From Eunapius fragilis (taxonomy: Eukaryota; Porifera; Demospongiae; Spongillida; Spongillidae), in the NCBI GenBank assembly GCA_963681505.1, contig OY811992.1:682001-746000 (forward strand): 64,000 nt of DNA, given 5' to 3'. The first letter of the stretch is position 1; the number at the start of each line of letters is the position of its first letter. This document shows, piece after piece, positions 24,499-36,070 of this stretch. The notes below the pieces were generated by a model. That model searched no databases, had not been told where the DNA came from, and worked only from the letters and a program-made list of their open reading frames with translations. Made by a program: the position numbers and the translations under genes.

Positions 24499-27400
24499 TC
24501 AAGACTCCACGAGCTGCAATATTTCCAACGTCCCTTTGCGTAAAAGGAGAGGGGCTTCATTTGGAAGCAGCTGGAGTAAAATTACAGTGTAAAACTACAC
24601 ACAGTAATTGATGGCTTACAGATGGGTTAGCAAAGTACTTCTCCATATTAGTGGTACGTGATATCATGAAGTGAGCTATCCTTTCATTGCTGAGTGTTAG
24701 GAAGCGATAGAACTGCTCATCTTGTGGAGAGGAAGCCATGAAGTCAACTGATGATACATATGCAGCCACGCCCCTTCACTGCTCATATATAGCCTCACCC
24801 TCTTCCATATAAAGCCCCACATGTCCGCTCACCAAAAAATAGCTGGACAGGAAGTATTTCAAGTACATCCATAGGCTCCGCCTTCTTTCCTTGCAGCTCA
24901 GTTATGTGACTATTGACAGCTTGCAGCATCTGAAGTGGCATGGTGGTTATCCCCTGGATGTACAGTCCCCCCCACAATGTGTTATCCCCTGATGTACAGT
25001 CTGTCCCCCCCCCTCCCCCCCACAATGTGTTATCCCCTGATGTACAGTGCCCCCCACAATGTGTTATCCCCCACGGCTGTTCAAATGTATGAATGTGAAG
25101 TACTGTACCTACCAATGGCAGCTCTTAATCGAAGAACAGGTGTTTAAATTAATGGGCTGTGACGTCAAGCCATTTTAGTTTCGTCCAAGACGACCATACT
25201 AAATGCTAGCTGTGGGCTTTGGACAAGTATGACGATAAAGGTCTCTGGATTTCGTTGTTCTCAATTGTGCCAGTAGCAAGTCATACAGTTCATAGAAAGA
25301 CGTACCAAGATGTCCTTACCCTTACCAAGTGAGCATAGCCGATGTTATAAGAGCATAACTGAGCAGTAAGATTTACAAAGTAAAAGGTGTCCCCACCCCT
25401 CATTAATGGACGCGTGGTAAAAACAGGGCAACGGTTATTGCGTTGGTTTACACAAAATGCACTTAATATCAAAACCCTACCGGGACAGCCATCCCCTGCT
25501 GTACAGTCCCCCCTCCCCCACACAATGTGTTATCCCCTGATGTACAGGCCCCACTCTATATGTTGTACAGCCCCCCACTCTATGTGTTATCCCCTGATGT
25601 ACAGCCCCATGCACACTCTATGTGTTATTCAGCCCCCCACTCTATGTGTTATCCCCTGATGTACAGCCCCACACTCTATGTGTTATTCAGCCCCCCACTC
25701 TATGTGTTATCCCCTGATGCACAGCCCCCCACTCTATGTGTTATTCAGCCCCCCACTCTATGTGTTATCCCCTGATGTACAGCCCCACACTCTATGTGTT
25801 ATTCAGCCCCCCACTCTATGTGTTATCCCCTGATGCACAGCCCCCCACTCTATGTGTTATTCAGCCCCCCACTCTATGTGTTATCCCCTGATGCACAGCC
25901 CCCCACTCTATGTGTTATTCAGCCCCCCACTCTATGTGTTATCCCCTGATGTACAGCCCCCCACTCTGTGTTATCCCCTGATGTACAGCCCCACACTCTA
26001 TGTGTTATCCCCTGATGCACAGCCCCCCACTCTATGTGTTATCCCCTGATGCACAGCCCCACACTCTATGTGTTATCCCCTGATGCACAGCCCCACACTC
26101 TATGTATTATCCCATGATGTACAGCAACTTTTGGAAAGGTTAACCCACCCAAGATGTTGCAAAATTGATGTTGATTGGTTATCCATACTGTTAAGGTTAA
26201 TGTGTACGGGACCACACACCTTCCCCACCCCCACTAGTCCCCAGATGTACACTAGGGGGTGCTGCCTTTACCTCAGTGATGATTGGCTTACATCCCAAGA
26301 AGCCCTTACACACCAAAAATCGTTCGGGAGACGCTGGAGATGAGGTTATGGGTTTCAAGATGGTAACCTTGTGAGAAGGATCACAATTTAAAAACTTAGT
26401 GGTTGCAGATATTCCCAATTGATCACCATCTGGAGCCCACCCTCATACCTCACTGAAGTGTAGATAGCAGATATATACCAAGCCAGCAGAGAAGCGTGTC
26501 AGCAGTTCATTCACACGACATATGAAGGTCCCTCCTTGCTTGAGAGTCTGCAAGTATCATACATCATTTGGACATAGACCATAAATGGTCGAATAGCTGT
26601 CATACATACATGCACTCACACATATGGATTCGATACTCACCTTGTACGCACAGATCATTTGAGAAAGAAAATATTGCTTTCCACACAATTCAGAATATCC
26701 TGGAGGATGGGCTCCAAATGGCATAACTGGAACCTCTCCTATCACTAGGCCCACACCAGTTGGACAGTAACGCTCTACTCCTGTGGACAGCCTGAAAACA
26801 ACTAGATATAAATGCAAGGACACTGGTACATGCTCATTACCCAATGATGGTGGCATTATCACAAATGTTAACACCAGAGTGTGGTCCCAGGACCTGGAAC
26901 GTGTCCCATGGAGCCAGTTCCTCCATAACCTGTGTGGCACCAAGTTGAGGCCGCTCCAAGCGCACAATGCCCCACCCCTAATGTCAGAGTGGCAAGGGTA
27001 GGTGTGGTTGAAAGTAGCATGACAAGTAAACAAAGTTGGACACAGTAGGGTTAAAGTTTGATATTTAAAGTGATACGTCAGTTGCTTAGCAACCTTTGCC
27101 AGTTGTTTCTTTCTCCAGTAGATGTAGTGAGAGAAGCCACTAGGAGCTCCAGCCAGGTCTAAATACATTAGCTGCTGTGAGTCATCATGCTGAGATGGAG
27201 GTTAAGATGGTGGAGTGGGCAAAGCTTAGCTATGGTCTAACCATCCCCATCTCCCCCTCACAGATAAATACCCACTTACTTTCCCGGTAAATCCTACCAA
27301 CAGGTCAAGAGCTGCAAAATTTAGAGCATCGTGGTTAAGGTGGTAGGGAGGGTCTGTGCTGGTGATGGCATGCCCTGGTGAGACATGTGTGGCTATGTCC

Positions 27401-29942
27401 ATATGCTCTGCTCTGTGTGCTGTGTGCATCACCTGAGGGTGGGTGGGGTTACGTTGGACATTATGGGATAGAACTGACTTGGGCATTTTCCATACTGGAG
27501 GAGAGCATTCTGAGCACATCAACATGACAGAACATTGAGTTAGTCACCTGAAAAACAAAGTAGTAATCCAAGGACCGTGCATTTTGCCACACCATTACCT
27601 TGGTAACTTTTAAGCCATCCAAAGATTTCAATTCTTCTGATTTAATCTGTCGATTTGGACTCTACAAATAGCTGCCACATAAATAACATCCTGCTGTGCA
27701 AAGCCACACCCACTTTCATCCATTGGATGTCATCAGGTTCCATCTCCAGTGCCACAGCAGCTCTGATGTCCACCTTCTCCTCCACCTTGGCTCCAGGGTA
27801 GCCGAAGAGAGACAACACACATAGCACAGCAGAGATGGTCTCCGCTGTAATACAAACAACATTCATAGCTCCTGCACCATTCAAGCACTCTATATGATGC
27901 CCACCGCTAGCCTCCAAGCACTACACAGCACTCACTGTCGGCTGGCCCTGAGAGGCGTGGGTGCTTGATGGTGGGTGGAGCTTCTTCTCCTGTGGTAGCC
28001 AGCTTTGGCAGCCATGCCATTTTCCTTTCCTCCATTCTGGCAAGGAAGGAGTCACTGTTCTGCCGTTTTTGCAGGAGGGACGCAAAGTCCAATGGTGGGT
28101 GATGCAACATAGAGAGATGAGTGCCATCCTAGTGAAGAGAAAACAATGGTCTGGGGATGAGGACAAATCTTGCACCTTCATCTTCTCCATCACATACATG
28201 CAGACTCCTCAGTGCCCCCCCCCCCCCCCCCCCCCCCCTTTAGCCCTGCCCCTTACCAAGTGGATGTGTGTGACAATGGCTTTTTCTCTGGAAAGGTTTT
28301 TGAGGTTAAATCGTGACCTGAAGCGCTCCCATGTCAACTCCCTTACCTGGAGAAAAAAAGGTGTGGCCTAATCAAACGAGATATGATTAGTGTACCTCCT
28401 GAATGAACTGCCTCTCACTCTTCCTCATACAGTCGTAGAGCCGAACATTATCTTCAATGGCTTCCATCTGGTACCTTGCAAACTTTTCTACGCAAGCGAT
28501 CATTTCAGAAATGAAGCTTGCAGGTAGGGATGACATAGGGAGCATTGCTTTGGTGGTGCCAATTGGGCCTATGACAAAGATGGTTGATATTCAAACACCA
28601 TCTGCGAAGTGTGTTCCTAAAACATAAAGGGCTAACCAAATGCTTGCTTGAGTCTTTCCATATGTTTTGCAGACAATGAAGAAGTCTGATACCCAACACA
28701 CACGATGTACAGCTCTGAGTTGACAGCCTTGCTGGTGACGGGTTTGTAGACATTAACCTTAAAGGACATGTTTGTGCATTTTGAGAGAAATGAAATACAA
28801 CATAAACAGAGGAGAGGGGCAAGAGCAAGTGACGGGGTGGAGCAAGTGAGGGGGTGGAGCAAGTGAGGGGGTGGAGCTAGAAAATCAGGTACAGAAATGA
28901 GGTGAGTTTCTTTACCTCACTAAAACAGCAACATAGAAGGTAAAGGAGAGACACAGTTGGATGCTCAAAGATGGTAAAGGTCTTAAGGACAAGGCTTCCA
29001 TTGGCACTAAGCATCCCAAGAGCTGTCACCACTTCACAGAGGAGCAGCTGTACCATCAAGGACTCCTGATCCTCAGGGTCCTCTGAGAGATCAACAACTC
29101 CATCAGCTGTCACCTGTTGTGTCACAAGTACATCATATGACCATGATAAGGAGAGGTGTAAACTAAAATACCAGATGCACACTTTGGTCGGTTGTGGCCA
29201 GTTTCTGGAAGCCAACAGCATTCTCCCAGTGTGTTACATCTCCGCTGTTTTCCTTACCCCAATACCAGTGGTCCCATGTCTCACACACAAATCGGTCTTG
29301 GTCCGTCAGTGCAAACATACTGTTCCCTTCAAAGTATGGATTGAGTGTGATGGCGTTCCAGCACCACTCGCAGTCACTGCGATGGGTCTTCAGGTAGTGG
29401 TTGAGGCTTGCAACAAAGCCTCCCGGTGCTTCGCAAAGGTGGACGGAGTTGTACTTGGTTACCTCTTCTGGGACAACCTGGAACGAACAAAGCATTTCTT
29501 GGAACTTGGCCCAACCTTGGGTGCACAGCTCGGGCTGAAAATCTCGTCTTATTGCTCCTACTATCAGTCCGGCTCTGTCCGTGAACCTGGTGTGACTGCT
29601 CCAAGACATCGGATCTTTATCATTAAGCTTGCCTTTGGCTTCGTTAAGCTTCTCCTTCAGCTCACGCAGACGGCTTATCTCAGTCGGGTTGTCCACGAAT
29701 AATTTAGACGCATCGGGCAGAGTCCATCCCTGGTTATCACAGCGGAACTTGAACTTCTTGTTGTACAGTTCGTCCACTTGGTCCTTTGCCTCGTCACTGT
29801 AGCTCTTCTTGTACCGGGTATCGGCAAAACCTAAGCCAGCTCGACCGCCACCACGTGGGCGGAACCCCCTGTTTCGGCCACGCCCACCATCGCCCCGTGC
29901 TTGCGAGCTATCTATATCACGGTAGCCACCTCTACCGTACAT
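24499..29942 (-). CDS. CMTR2: Cap-specific mRNA (nucleoside-2'-O-)-methyltransferase 2 (cap2 MTase), 18 exons
   Basis: Methylates the ribose 2'-OH of the second transcribed nucleotide of capped mRNA, using S-adenosylmethionine. Exons: 29942-29172, 29113-28916, 28757-28637, 28568-28396, 28346-28257, 28128-27936, 27844-27714, 27661-27599, 27547-27479, 27432-27280, 27189-27094, 26977-26841, 26791-26641, 26547-26449, 26367-26272, 24929-24833, 24720-24620, 24570-24499. All have GT and AG borders and matching phases, giving 936 residues (human about 770). An RGG-rich N-terminus (residues 5-38) precedes the RrmJ-type methyltransferase domain: LCEAPGGF SAM loop (169-176) and apparent catalytic Lys146 (GWAKF), Asp261 (TADG) and Lys301 (LVLKTF), as in the family. 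A second, degenerate Rossmann domain with LDLAGAPSGF starts near 664. Introns are 46-160 bases except intron 15 (1342 bases, minisatellite-rich). The start ATG follows a possible splice acceptor, so the N-terminus may be longer. Confidence 0.94.
24953..26117. repeat. Minisatellite clusters inside CMTR2 intron 15
   Basis: Two clusters of one repeat family. The small cluster, 24953-25075, holds three copies of CAATGTGTTATCCCCTGATG with C-rich linkers. The large cluster, about 25500-26117, has units of about 24 and 33 bases built from CACTCTATGTGTTATCCCC, TGATGTACAGCCCC and the shorter TTATTCAGCCCCC. They explain why this intron is ten times longer than the others. Open frames here (SPPLYVLSPDVQ-type repeats) run on the strand opposite to the gene and are repeat-derived. 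A strong candidate micro-exon lies between the clusters. Confidence 0.9.
25326..25358 (-). other. Candidate in-frame 33-nt micro-exon of CMTR2
   Basis: On the minus strand a 33-base segment follows a good acceptor (CTTACTGCTCAG) and precedes a strong donor (GTAAGG). It would add 11 residues, LCSYNIGYAHL, between exons 15 and 16 without changing phase. The exons also join in phase without it, so it may be alternatively used or a chance match. Confidence 0.3.
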
Positions 29943-30225
29943 CCCCACTACTGTATAAGATACACAAATGAGTTTTTTCGACAGATTAGCGCGTACACAT
30001 TTTGACAACAAAACTTATTATAATCTTGGTGATAACTCACGTGACTTACGGTCGCGTCATTCAGAGCCGCGGAGAGTATCAGGAACTACGGAATTGACCC
30101 GGTCGTGAATATCATTTTTTTTAAACGCGACCTGCGTACCGAGAAACGGATAGTGTTGCTGTTTGTTGCTATCGAACCAGAAGGAAAATGAAAGACGGTC
30201 ATAAACAAAAAGGTTCGTGCTTTAC

Positions 30226-30258
30226 CTCGTTCCCAGACCAAATCTTCTCCGTCGTCAA

Positions 30259-30289
<31 letters not shown>

Positions 30290-30310
30290 TTCTCGGGTGA
30301 GTATAACTCC
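30226..30310 (-). other. Candidate acidic upstream exon of CMTR2 with (GAC)n poly-Asp tract
   Basis: A (GTC)n tract on the plus strand (30254-30290) reads GAC on the minus strand and encodes about nine Asp in a row within TREDDD...VDDGEDLVWER. The frame ends at a donor GTAAAG just below 30226 in phase 1. The acceptor CTTATACAG at 29951-29959 opens the CMTR2 first exon in the complementary phase, yielding ...WERVVGMYGRGG. I find no in-frame ATG before a stop upstream, so another 5' exon would be needed, or this is 5' untranslated sequence. Confidence 0.4.
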
Positions 30311-30689
30311 GGATAGGAATGGCTTTAAAGAGCGCCAATTATATCAATCGCTTTATAATCTCCTGGAAGGACATCTTCAGGTATCAGATGTATGAATAAA
30401 GCATAAAACTGACATACGTAATCATTACGTAATGCAGAGTGTTAATCTAGGTTCACTCTGGACTAGAAAACAACTAGTTGATCTATATCAGTTAACTTCA
30501 TTATTTAACTCGTATCTAACACTGTGTACATGTCCATGTAGTTATTTGCACATATAAATTGAAGCATTCCCATGGCGACATTTACGTATATTTAGAATTG
30601 TGCAAACAACGAGACGACGAGTTAGAATTCTCCCGCGTTCCTTACAGTGATCCCAAACAAAAGCGGGCGTCTGCTCGTAACGGTAATTG

Positions 30690-31054
30690 AAGCGGGGGGG
30701 GGGGGGGGGGGGCCACTTACCAGTATTTAAAAATGATGAAGGAAACAAGTAAAGAAAAACATTCTCTAACGAGAGTTGGTGGGATATAGGAATTGGAGGC
30801 AAAGGTGGTGTAAAAAGGAAGGGAACAAGGTTTTGGGAAAAGGAAAATGAGACAAAAATCCTATATTTAGCACTTCTTTCAGTTCTGTTGTGCTAAATAT
30901 AGTTTTTTTTGTCTCATTTTTCTTTTCCTAAAACCTTGTTCCCTTTCTTTTTACACCACCTTTGCCTCCAATTCCTATATCCCACTAACTTTCTCGTTAG
31001 AAAATGTTTTTCTTTACTTGTTATAAAGTGGGGGGGGGGGGGGGGGGGGGGGGC
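30690..31054. mobile_element. Palindromic MITE between two poly(G) tracts
   Basis: Arms 30745-30868 and 30893-31022 are near-perfect inverted copies (for example AGTAAAGAAAAACATTCTCT, GGGATATAGGAATTGGAGGC and AACAAGGTTTT), separated by a loop of about 25 bases. Outside each arm, on the same strand, stands a run of more than 20 G (30690-30711 and 31030-31053). No coding capacity. Diverged relatives occur at 51390-51640 and 59985-60050. Confidence 0.85.
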
Positions 31055-32220
31055 ACATTTCAGTACTCCTCCATGTTAGCAATTAAGATGCAACTGGTTT
31101 TCCTTCGCAGTTATTCATATTTATAACGCACGTATATAAGCAAAAATGCACAATAATACCTCATATCGATCTATACAGGGTGATTGAAAAGTTGCGCAAA
31201 ATGATATAATTCCAGAATTGAACTTTTTTTTTTAATAAACTGAGCAGTAATTTTAAATTTGATTCATGCTTGAACGAAGCCAAGTTTTCAAGCTACGAGG
31301 GTGGAAAAGGATCTTTCACAAACTGCCTTAGCAGCTACTAGCTGGGTTGACCACGATCAGTTTAAATATATAGTAAAGTCTGTAACAAATCCGTAACAAG
31401 GCACTTTTCACATTGCAAGTATGGCTATACTCGGGTGCAGGTATGTTCTCTGGTAAAGTATTGCCATTCAATACACGGTTATCATCTTCGTTTGGAGTGC
31501 CACGTACTTCATTACTCGAATTTTATCAAAAGATTCTGCGTATATCTTTAAGCATACATGGTTGGATTACTTAGATGAACGTAGCTACGCTATATACACT
31601 GCTTTTTAAGGAGATTCGCCCATTGCATAAGTAGCGGACCGACCCGGCAATTAGAGTTCGAATCCATGCAATCGGTTGGCAGGCTATCTAACACAAGCAA
31701 ACATACTTAGGAGTCTCTAGCCCTTCGTCAAACAAACAATCAAATCACTATAACTTGAGTTGGATGCCCTGCACAAAAACAAATTAAAAGGATGGTCGCG
31801 TGGCACGCCTGCATGCTTGTATTATATGCATAAGTATACTGCATCGATAAACTATAATGAAAATTTATCGGGGTGGGGGGGGGGGGGGTAGTTGCCCCCT
31901 TGCCCCCCGGGCTCCGCGGGACCTGATCATCAATTGCAAGGACCAGAGATCTATATATGATCTCTGCATGCAAGGACCAAGCCGCATGCTTCTTGCTGTT
32001 CAGACCAATGGCGAAAAGTCACAGGTTTTGAGCAGTCTATATGGCCGATCGCGATTAAGTTAGACTTTGGTCACGGTCAACGCCAGAGCCATTCTCAACC
32101 TTGGTCTTAAGCTTATGCTGCTTATCCAACCCAAGCCTAGCCTCCCAGACGGTGTTTCATGGTTGTGTTAATAATAGTACAGATTTAGTGATTTATATAA
32201 ATAACGATGAAAAAATGCTG
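31055..32220. other. AT-rich intergenic DNA with one poly(G) tract
   Basis: No gene recognised. It contains a poly(G) run at 31868-31889 and a small direct repeat CAAGGACCA around an ATATATGATCTCTGCATGCA segment (31938-31980). GAGTTCGAATCC at 31644-31655 resembles a tRNA B box but lacks a convincing tRNA fold upstream. Confidence 0.5.
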
Positions 32221-32224
32221 TATC

Positions 32225-33175
32225 TGATGTAGCGGCTAAGCCGCATACTGTAAGTGATGTAATCATGTAACCACATATACTGTATATGATGTAGCTGCAT
32301 ACTGTATATGATGCACCCACATACTATATATGGTGTACCTGCATACTGCATACTGTATATGGTGTAACTGCATACTGTATATGATGAAGCCGCATATGTA
32401 TATGATGTAGCCGCATACTGTATATGATGTAGCTGGCTGCATACTGTATATGATGTAGCCACATACTGTATACTGTATAGGATGTACCCGCATACTGTAT
32501 ATGATGTAGCTGGCTGCATACTGTATATGATGTAGCCGCATACCGTATATGGTGTAGCCTAATACTGTATATGATGAAGAATATGGTGTAGCCGCATACT
32601 GTATATGATGTAGCTGGCTGCATACTGTATATGGTGTAGCCACATACTGTATACTGTATAGGATGTACCCGCATACTGTATATGATGTAGCTGGCTGCAT
32701 ACTGTATATGATGTAGCCGCATACCGTATATGGTGTAGCCTAATACTGTATATGATGAAGAATATGGTGTAGCCGCATACTGTATATGATGTAGCCACAT
32801 ACTGTATATGGTGTAGCCGCATACTGTAACTGCATACTGCATATAGTGTAGCCACACACTGCAAATGGTGTAGTCGCATAGTGTATATGATGTAGCATAT
32901 GGTGTAGCTGCATACTGTATATGGTGTAGCTGCATACTGTATATGGTGTAGCTGCATACTGTATATGATGTAGCTGCATACTGTATATAGTGTAGCCGTA
33001 TACTGTATATGGTGTAGCCGCATACTGTATATGATGTAGCCGCATTCTGTGTATGGTGTAGCCGCATACTGTATATGATGTAGTCGCATACTGTATATGA
33101 TGTAGCTGCATACTGTATATGGTGTAGCTGCATACTGTATATGATGTAACCGCATACTGTATATGGTGCAGCCAC
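32225..33175. repeat. 22-bp minisatellite array, copy 1
   Basis: About 43 units of 22 bp with consensus TGTAGCTGCATACTGTATAT plus GA or GG, some units shortened or fused. Long minus-strand frames (up to 287 residues, YTVCGYIIYSMQLHHIQ-like) arise because 22 bp repeats read through in all frames; they are not proteins. The same repeat forms a second array at 41095-41870. Confidence 0.95.
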
Positions 33176-33684
33176 AAAGGATTGCAACTTTCAGCCAATC
33201 CATGTGGGCTATCACAACACTTCAAACAGTGTTACTAGTGTAACACAAGATGGGATGTTGGTCCACTATGGAAATGCTGAGAAGGCAAAAATAGGAAGAT
33301 ATGGTGGCAGTGCAAGGGAAGATATGAAAAACAGAAGGCAGAATAGTATCTGATGTAAGAAGAGCAAATTGTATGATGACTGTCCAAATATATCTCTGCC
33401 AGGTTGTTCTTTTATTTTATCAGACTCCATAGTAGTTCACTAATCTAGTTTCACCACATTTTACAGGTTGCTGTTAGAGATCATCTGTATTGTATATTAG
33501 TATGAGTGTAGAATATTGTACATGTTCTCTTGAGGCAATTTAATGAAGCAAATTGTAATAACTTTCACAGAAAACAGGAATTCTCACATCCAAATACATG
33601 AATATATAATGCTTTTCATACACATGATGCCATACCAAAGCAAATACTTTTACCCTCCAGATGTCTCACATGATGTCATCTAAC

Positions 33685-33865
33685 ACTTGCAACCTCTACC
33701 GAAAAATTGTAACCTCTACAGACGTCACCTAATATTTGAACACTCTACAGATGTCACCTAACCTCTTCAGATGCCGCTTAATACTTATACCCTACAGATG
33801 TCAGCTAATACTTGTACCCTCTACAGATGTCACCTAATACTTGTACACTCTACAGACCTATATTT
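33685..33865. repeat. 29-bp minisatellite block 1
   Basis: Diverged tandem units of about 29 bp, consensus CTCTACAGATGTCACCTAAT followed by ACTTGTACC. The family recurs throughout the retrotransposon cluster and probably belongs to its non-coding part. Confidence 0.85.
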
Positions 33866-34959
33866 CTAACACCTCCCCTAAGTAGACATAACATCCACAA
33901 AGAAGATTGCCTGAGTACCTATCAATATTCCTAACCTTGACATCACCTGATACTGCTTTCTACCCAATAAATGATTTCATGGTGCATTCCAAACACATTA
34001 TATAAATGTTTGGCTGCCATCTCCTGTCAGTATCTCCACATGAAGCAAAAGGTCAGAAGATGGCAGTAGCACATGGCCATCTACCAGATATGGGGCTGGT
34101 TTGATGGGCATTAAGCCAGCTTATCATCAGAAGAAGGGTAGAGGAGTGTAAGGGTCAGCGAGCCCTCCTGCATAACCACATCATCAATTATTCTTCTTTG
34201 TTTGGCTACAAGAGGACTGAAAGTGATTCATTTTCATGAAAACCACCTAGAAAAGCATTGGTGGATTTTCAATATGGTAGTCACATTTAAACATGGGGAA
34301 TGTGTAGTATCATGTGCATACCATCAAGTGGGTTATATATCCTCAGTTAGGGATATTGCACAAGCTGCGTCAGAAGACGTTAAAGAACAGCTAGGAGGCA
34401 AGGATGTGTAACTGTCAGCCAATTCATCTGGAGTCGTACTATCACAACACTTCAAACAGCACTAGCGTAACACAAATGATTTAGCAAGATTGATGGGACA
34501 ACTTTGGTCCACTAAGAAAATTGAGCTGAAAAGGCAACAACAGGATGATGTGGTGGAATATTCTGTAATGTGGAGAAGAAAGAGGGACAGAGACACAAGG
34601 GAATATTTAGAACGCAGAACAGGGTTTCATGTAAGAAGAGCAAATTATATGATGACTGTCCAAAAAATCTCTGCCAGCTCAGGTTGTTCTTTCATTTTGT
34701 CTGACTCCATAGAAGTTCTCTAATCTGGTTTCACCATCTTTTACAAGTTGCTGTTAGAGATCATCCACATTGTATATAATTTAATAGTATGCAGGTAAGA
34801 GTGTAGGATAGTGTACATGTTCTCTTGAGGCAATTTAATCTTGAATGAAGCAAATTGTAATAACTTTCACACAGAAGACAGGAATTATCACATCCAAATG
34901 CATGGATGAATACGTACATGATGCCATACCAAAGCAAATACTTTTACCCTCCAGATGTT

Positions 34960-35125
34960 TATATGATGTCACCTAACACTTGGACCTTCTTCTACAGATG
35001 CCACCTAATACTTGTACCCTCTACAGATGTCATCTAATCCTTGTGCCCTCTACAGATGTCATCTAATACTTGTACCCTCACAGATGTCACCTAATATTTG
35101 TACCCTCTACAGATGTCACCAAGTA
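34960..35125. repeat. 29-bp minisatellite block 2
   Basis: Five to six units of the ACAGATGTCACCTAATACTT family, followed by TAACATCCATAAAGAAGATT, the same downstream context as after block 1 at 33888. Confidence 0.85.
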
Positions 35126-35863
35126 GACGTAACATCCATAAAGAAGATTGCACAAGCAAGTGCACAAGTACTTATCAATATTCCTAACCTTGATTAATAC
35201 TGCTTGCTACCCTATGAGTTGGCTGCCATCTCCTCTCAGTACCTCCACACAAAGCGAAAGGGCAGAAGATGCAGTAAGTAATGGTAGACCAGATCCAAAC
35301 CTTCATACTGCCGCTAGCACAGGGGGAAAGGTACATGACTATCATATTTGATTTTGCACATGTGGACCTGCCAAGTGAATGTCTGGTAGTTCAGTATAAG
35401 CCTTCTTTATTATTCATACAACTTCTAGCAATCCCCTGCTTGATAGCTTATGGTACCCTTCACACTAGCAGGTTCCTATGATGGGCATCACCAAAATGAT
35501 GCATTGCATACAGTACTTTCTCTGCAGAGACTGTGTGATTTCATTTTGTGGTATTCATTTCCTTCATTAAAAACAAGATGTGAATATTTTCTGGTGACAG
35601 TGCGATTCAGTTCAACAGGTTGATTGAAGCATGTCCATGGTACTATCAGGTCAAAACACAGGCATAATAAAATCAAAGGATTGAATTGAAATTATGCCCT
35701 GCTTTCACCTTTGACTTAGTAGCCCTTTGTAGCAGAGAATGGCTGCATCAGGCACTGGGATTAGTGTGCTGTAACCCTTCATTTCTGGGAACGCCAATGA
35801 GTGGTTTCAGGATTTTAGTATAGGCTGTATGGTGAACGGCTGGAATGATGATGGTGAAACAAA

Positions 35864-36070
35864 CCTCCAACCCTGCTCAAAGGGGAATCACTTGTAGCTT
35901 CACAGGACTTTATCAAAGATGAAAAAGAACTACATCTCCTTGCTAAGCTACTGGTGGAAGCATTGATCCCAAATGGTTTTACCATTTCCATTTTAGACAA
36001 GCTCCAAAGCCATAAGCAGCTGCCAGGTGAATTGCTGTCTCTTTTCAGGACTAGAGAAAACTATGGAAAT
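35864..36070 (+). pseudogene. Ty3/gypsy gag fragment 1
   Basis: The frame reads TLLKGESLVAS, then an acidic stretch, LLVEALIPNGFT, and LPGELLSLF. This is the gag (capsid) pattern of Ty3/gypsy elements in sponges and corals: LPTLLEGEAL...W, then MPTGF...LDxFHxRKLxPGESLSLF. The frame is lost after LFRTRENYGNE. Only about 70 residues of gag remain. It forms capsid in intact elements; here it is non-functional. Confidence 0.6.

Noticed and set aside
25387-26049. Plus-strand frames of 65-90 residues with SPPLYVLSPDVQ repeats
   Set aside because: They come from the CMTR2 intron minisatellite and run antisense to the gene.
29175-29702. Plus-strand frame of 175 residues antisense to CMTR2 exon 1
   Set aside because: Shadow of the CMTR2 exon; no recognisable domain and no splice logic.
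31600-31680. Possible tRNA gene (GAGTTCGAATCC B box)
   Set aside because: No acceptor stem, D-arm or anticodon arm can be folded around the motif at the required spacing.
32324-33187. 287-residue minus-strand frame with Tyr/His/Ile repeats
   Set aside because: A read-through of the 22-bp minisatellite; a 66-base frame period is automatic for a 22-bp unit that has no stop.
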